Positions 13,614 through 14,929 of a DNA stretch of 14,929 nucleotides are shown in pieces. The DNA is from Anaerolinea thermophila (GTDB taxonomy: Bacteria; Chloroflexota; Anaerolineae; Anaerolineales; DRKV01). The DNA lies in NCBI GenBank assembly GCA_020722405.1, contig DYKW01000021.1, positions 1 through 14,929 on the forward strand, written 5' to 3'. Within the stretch, counting starts at the first letter, position 1. Each line of letters begins with the position of its first letter. The notes beneath the pieces are model-generated. The model had not been told where the DNA came from, did not search any database, and worked only from the letters and a program-made list of their open reading frames with translations. The position numbers were made by a program, and so were the translations under genes.

Positions 13614-14267
13614 ATGTTAAAACAACGTATTATCCTTGTAGATGATCACGAAGTTGTCCGTCTGGGGCTACGCGCCCTATTAGAGCGTCATCCTGATTTT
13701 GAAGTCGTAGCCGAAGCCGGCACGGCTCACGAGGCTATCGAACGCGTAAAAGAATTTTCTCCCAATATTGTCGTAATGGATATCCGACTTCCCGGTGGCT
13801 CAGGGATTGAGGCCTGTCAGGAAATCACCCAAAACCACCCTGATACGCGCGTAATCATGCTCACTTCCTACGCCGAAGACGAGATGCTCTTTTCGGCTAT
13901 TCGCGCCGGCGCAGCCGGGTACGTTCTCAAACAGATTGGCGGAGAAGATCTCGTACGTGCCATCAAAGCCATCGGCCGTGGCGAAGCCCTGCTTGATCCA
14001 ATTGTCACCCAACGTATTTTTCAAGAAGTACGTAAAGCCGCAAAAGACGAAGAGGCTTCCGCTTTCTCAGAACTTACCCAACAAGAAAAACATGTTTTGC
14101 TGCTGGTCTCGGAGGGCAAGACCAATCGCGAGATTGCTAGAGAACTTTTTTTAGGGGAAGGTACAGTGCGCAATTACGTCAGCAGTATTCTTTCTAAATT
14201 AAACGTCAGTAACCGAGCAGAAGCAGCCGCTTATGCTGTACAACACAATTTACGCGATCATCTGTGA
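13614..14267 (+). CDS. NarL/FixJ-family response regulator (DevR-like)
   Basis: A 217-residue response regulator. Receiver: D10/D11 in ILVDDHE, phospho-acceptor D56 in VVMDIRLPGGSG, switch region VIMLTSYAEDE, lysine in GYVLKQIGG. C-terminal LuxR-type helix-turn-helix (about 152-210): LTQQEKHVLLLVSEGKTNRE, then GEGTVRNYVSSILSKLNVSN. The sequence resembles DevR/DosR-type regulators. It follows the OmpR-type gene by six bases and is the last gene of the operon, with a strong terminator 17 bases after its stop. As with its neighbour, no cognate histidine kinase is present. Having two regulators of different output families next to each other is unusual and suggests a branched response. Confidence 0.95.
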   Translation: MLKQRIILVDDHEVVRLGLRALLERHPDFEVVAEAGTAHEAIERVKEFSPNIVVMDIRLPGGSGIEACQEITQNHPDTRVIMLTSYAEDEMLFSAIRAGAAGYVLKQIGGEDLVRAIKAIGRGEALLDPIVTQRIFQEVRKAAKDEEASAFSELTQQEKHVLLLVSEGKTNREIARELFLGEGTVRNYVSSILSKLNVSNRAEAAAYAVQHNLRDHL

Positions 14268-14283
14268 AATGCACGCTTTTCGT

Positions 14284-14320
14284 AAAAAAACAGCGGCGAG
14301 TTCCTCGCCGCTGTTTTTTT
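14284..14320. terminator. Bidirectional intrinsic terminator
   Basis: Seven A residues (14284-14290), a perfect 10-bp stem CAGCGGCGAG/CTCGCCGCTG with a TTC loop, and seven T residues (14314-14320). The A and T tracts make it work in both directions. It ends the seven-gene operon and can also stop transcripts from the convergent DUF971 gene. Confidence 0.93.
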
Positions 14321-14373
14321 AGTATCGCTCTTGAGAATCTATCACGATCCAGAAAAATCTGCAACGTTCTCAC

Positions 14374-14421
14374 CCTACCGCCAGGCTTTGCCTGCGTAGG
14401 CCGACCAATAGTCGGCCTTAC
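14374..14421. repeat. REP-like double hairpin between convergent genes
   Basis: Two hairpins share the segment GTAGG (14396-14400). One pairs CCTAC (14374-14378) with GTAGG, with inner CAGGC/GCCTG. The other pairs AGGCCGAC (14398-14405) with GTCGGCCT (14411-14418) around the loop CAATA. Only one can form fully at a time. The element lies between two 3' ends. It is probably a dispersed intergenic palindrome, with a possible role in mRNA 3' end stability. Confidence 0.55.
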
Positions 14422-14459
14422 ATTTTTGCGGCCAATCCGCTGTAACGGTCACCTCCCCA

Positions 14460-14810
14460 CTAAGATGTAGCCTGTTCGTTGGCCTGTAATCCTTCCCACA
14501 GGGCACGCAAATAGTGCCAATTATAAATACCATATTGATGACCATCTTCCCAAACCAGCACAATAGCATAGTTGCCAACGGCCTGAATATCCACCAACCG
14601 AGTGGCACGGGCATCCATTATCAGAATTTGGAACATATCCGGCGTCGGGTCAGGGGTCATATTTTCGTGTCCGCCACGACATTCAGCGCATGGACAAGCG
14701 TTCCGCAACAAGGCAAAGGGGTAGACCGCCGTCACCCCATCGCTCCAGGTAATCGTCAGGGTAGATTGTGTACGATCGGCAGTTATGCCCGTAGGGCGTG
14801 GATCAGACAT
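14460..14810 (-). CDS. DUF971 domain protein
   Basis: A 116-residue protein matching the DUF971 (gamma-butyrobetaine hydroxylase N-terminal-like) family: LTITWSDGVTAVYPFALLRNACPCAECRGG, then IQAVGNYAIVLVWEDGHQYGIYNWHYLRAL. Such domains occur alone or next to Mrp/ApbC iron-sulphur carriers. C39, C41, C44 and H48 (CPCAECRGGH) can bind a metal, probably zinc. The exact role is unknown. The start is the ATG at 14810: GGAGG on the - strand (14823-14819) lies eight bases upstream. A longer TTG start at 14825 would include that site in the protein and is rejected. It is the only - strand gene and converges on the signalling operon. Confidence 0.88.
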   Translation of the reverse strand: MSDPRPTGITADRTQSTLTITWSDGVTAVYPFALLRNACPCAECRGGHENMTPDPTPDMFQILIMDARATRLVDIQAVGNYAIVLVWEDGHQYGIYNWHYLRALWEGLQANEQATS

Positions 14811-14869
14811 TAGAAAAACCTCCAAAATTATGAAATGATTATTACATGATTGATGTGTTCTCAGGCACT

Positions 14870-14875
14870 ATTATA
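14870..14875 (-). promoter_or_regulatory. Candidate -10 box of the DUF971 gene
   Basis: ATTATA on the + strand reads TATAAT on the - strand, about 60 bases upstream of the ATG. No consensus -35 is found at 16-18 bases; that position falls inside the tandem repeats at 14876-14929. Confidence 0.5.
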
Positions 14876-14929
14876 CTGCGAACGGCACACGTACCGCGAA
14901 CGGCACACGTACCGCGAACGGCACACGTA
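14876..14929. repeat. Tandem array of an 18-bp repeat (three copies, open at the edge)
   Basis: Three consecutive 18-base units, 14876-14893, 14894-14911 and 14912-14929. The unit is CCGCGAACGGCACACGTA; the first copy differs only by T for C at its second base. The array reaches the window end and may continue. It abuts the TATAAT box of the DUF971 gene, so it covers where a -35 or operator would be. It could be a minisatellite, an activator/repressor array, or iteron-like sites. Confidence 0.85.

Noticed and set aside
14811..14825. TTG start extending the DUF971 protein by five residues
   Set aside because: The extension would encode the Shine-Dalgarno site GGAGG that serves the ATG at 14810.
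14876..14929. CRISPR array
   Set aside because: The 18-base units are directly adjacent with no spacers, so it is a simple tandem repeat.

Overview
The window looks like a piece of bacterial chromosome, most plausibly from a Chloroflexota (Anaerolineae/Ardenticatenia-like) organism. That placement is an inference. It rests on the style of the encoded proteins (DevR-like response regulator, MscL with a zinc-ribbon tail, kinase/phosphatase/FHA genes), on dispersed GTAGGGG-type hairpin repeats between genes, and on use of TTG starts behind good Shine-Dalgarno sites. No rRNA or marker gene confirms it. All protein genes except the last are on the + strand.

Region 1 (1-638): the left edge holds the broken C-terminal core of an RHS/YD-repeat protein, then a dispersed hairpin repeat. 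A compact tRNA-Gln(CUG) transcription unit follows, with a near-consensus promoter and its own intrinsic terminator.

Region 2 (639-7311): a run of metabolic and housekeeping genes. In order: a DAO-family FAD oxidoreductase; a CinA-like protein whose C-terminal amidase domain has lost its signature; a 658-residue amidohydrolase of the MTA/SAH deaminase type fused to a CYTH-like domain; an inositol-monophosphatase-family enzyme that may be leaderless; MscL with a zinc-ribbon tail; and a Kv-beta/YghZ-type aldo/keto reductase. The genes are close together but look functionally mixed.

Region 3 (7312-7728): a 417-base AT-rich gap with a perfect 16-base palindrome, a 10-bp stem with a long loop and two TATAAT boxes. 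It is the likely control region for what follows.

Region 4 (7729-14267): a seven-gene, tightly spaced signalling operon. It encodes a soluble Ser/Thr kinase with an eight-repeat PQQ-type propeller, a PP2C phosphatase, a J-domain/von Willebrand A fusion, a zinc-ribbon/FHA protein, an 80-residue protein of unknown function, an OmpR-type response regulator and a NarL/DevR-type response regulator. A strong A-tract/T-tract hairpin ends it. Kinase (writer), phosphatase (eraser) and FHA protein (phospho-threonine reader) form a complete phosphorylation circuit. The vWA protein makes it resemble the known kinase-phosphatase-vWA (TerY-P type) triads, and the J domain suggests a link to DnaK. Both response regulators lack a histidine kinase here, so cross-talk from the Ser/Thr kinase is possible. 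This operon is the best candidate for an undescribed system.

Region 5 (14268-14929): a convergent DUF971 gene on the - strand, separated from the operon by the shared terminator and a REP-like double hairpin. Upstream of it, at the window's right edge, lie three 18-bp tandem repeats that run up to a TATAAT box facing this gene.
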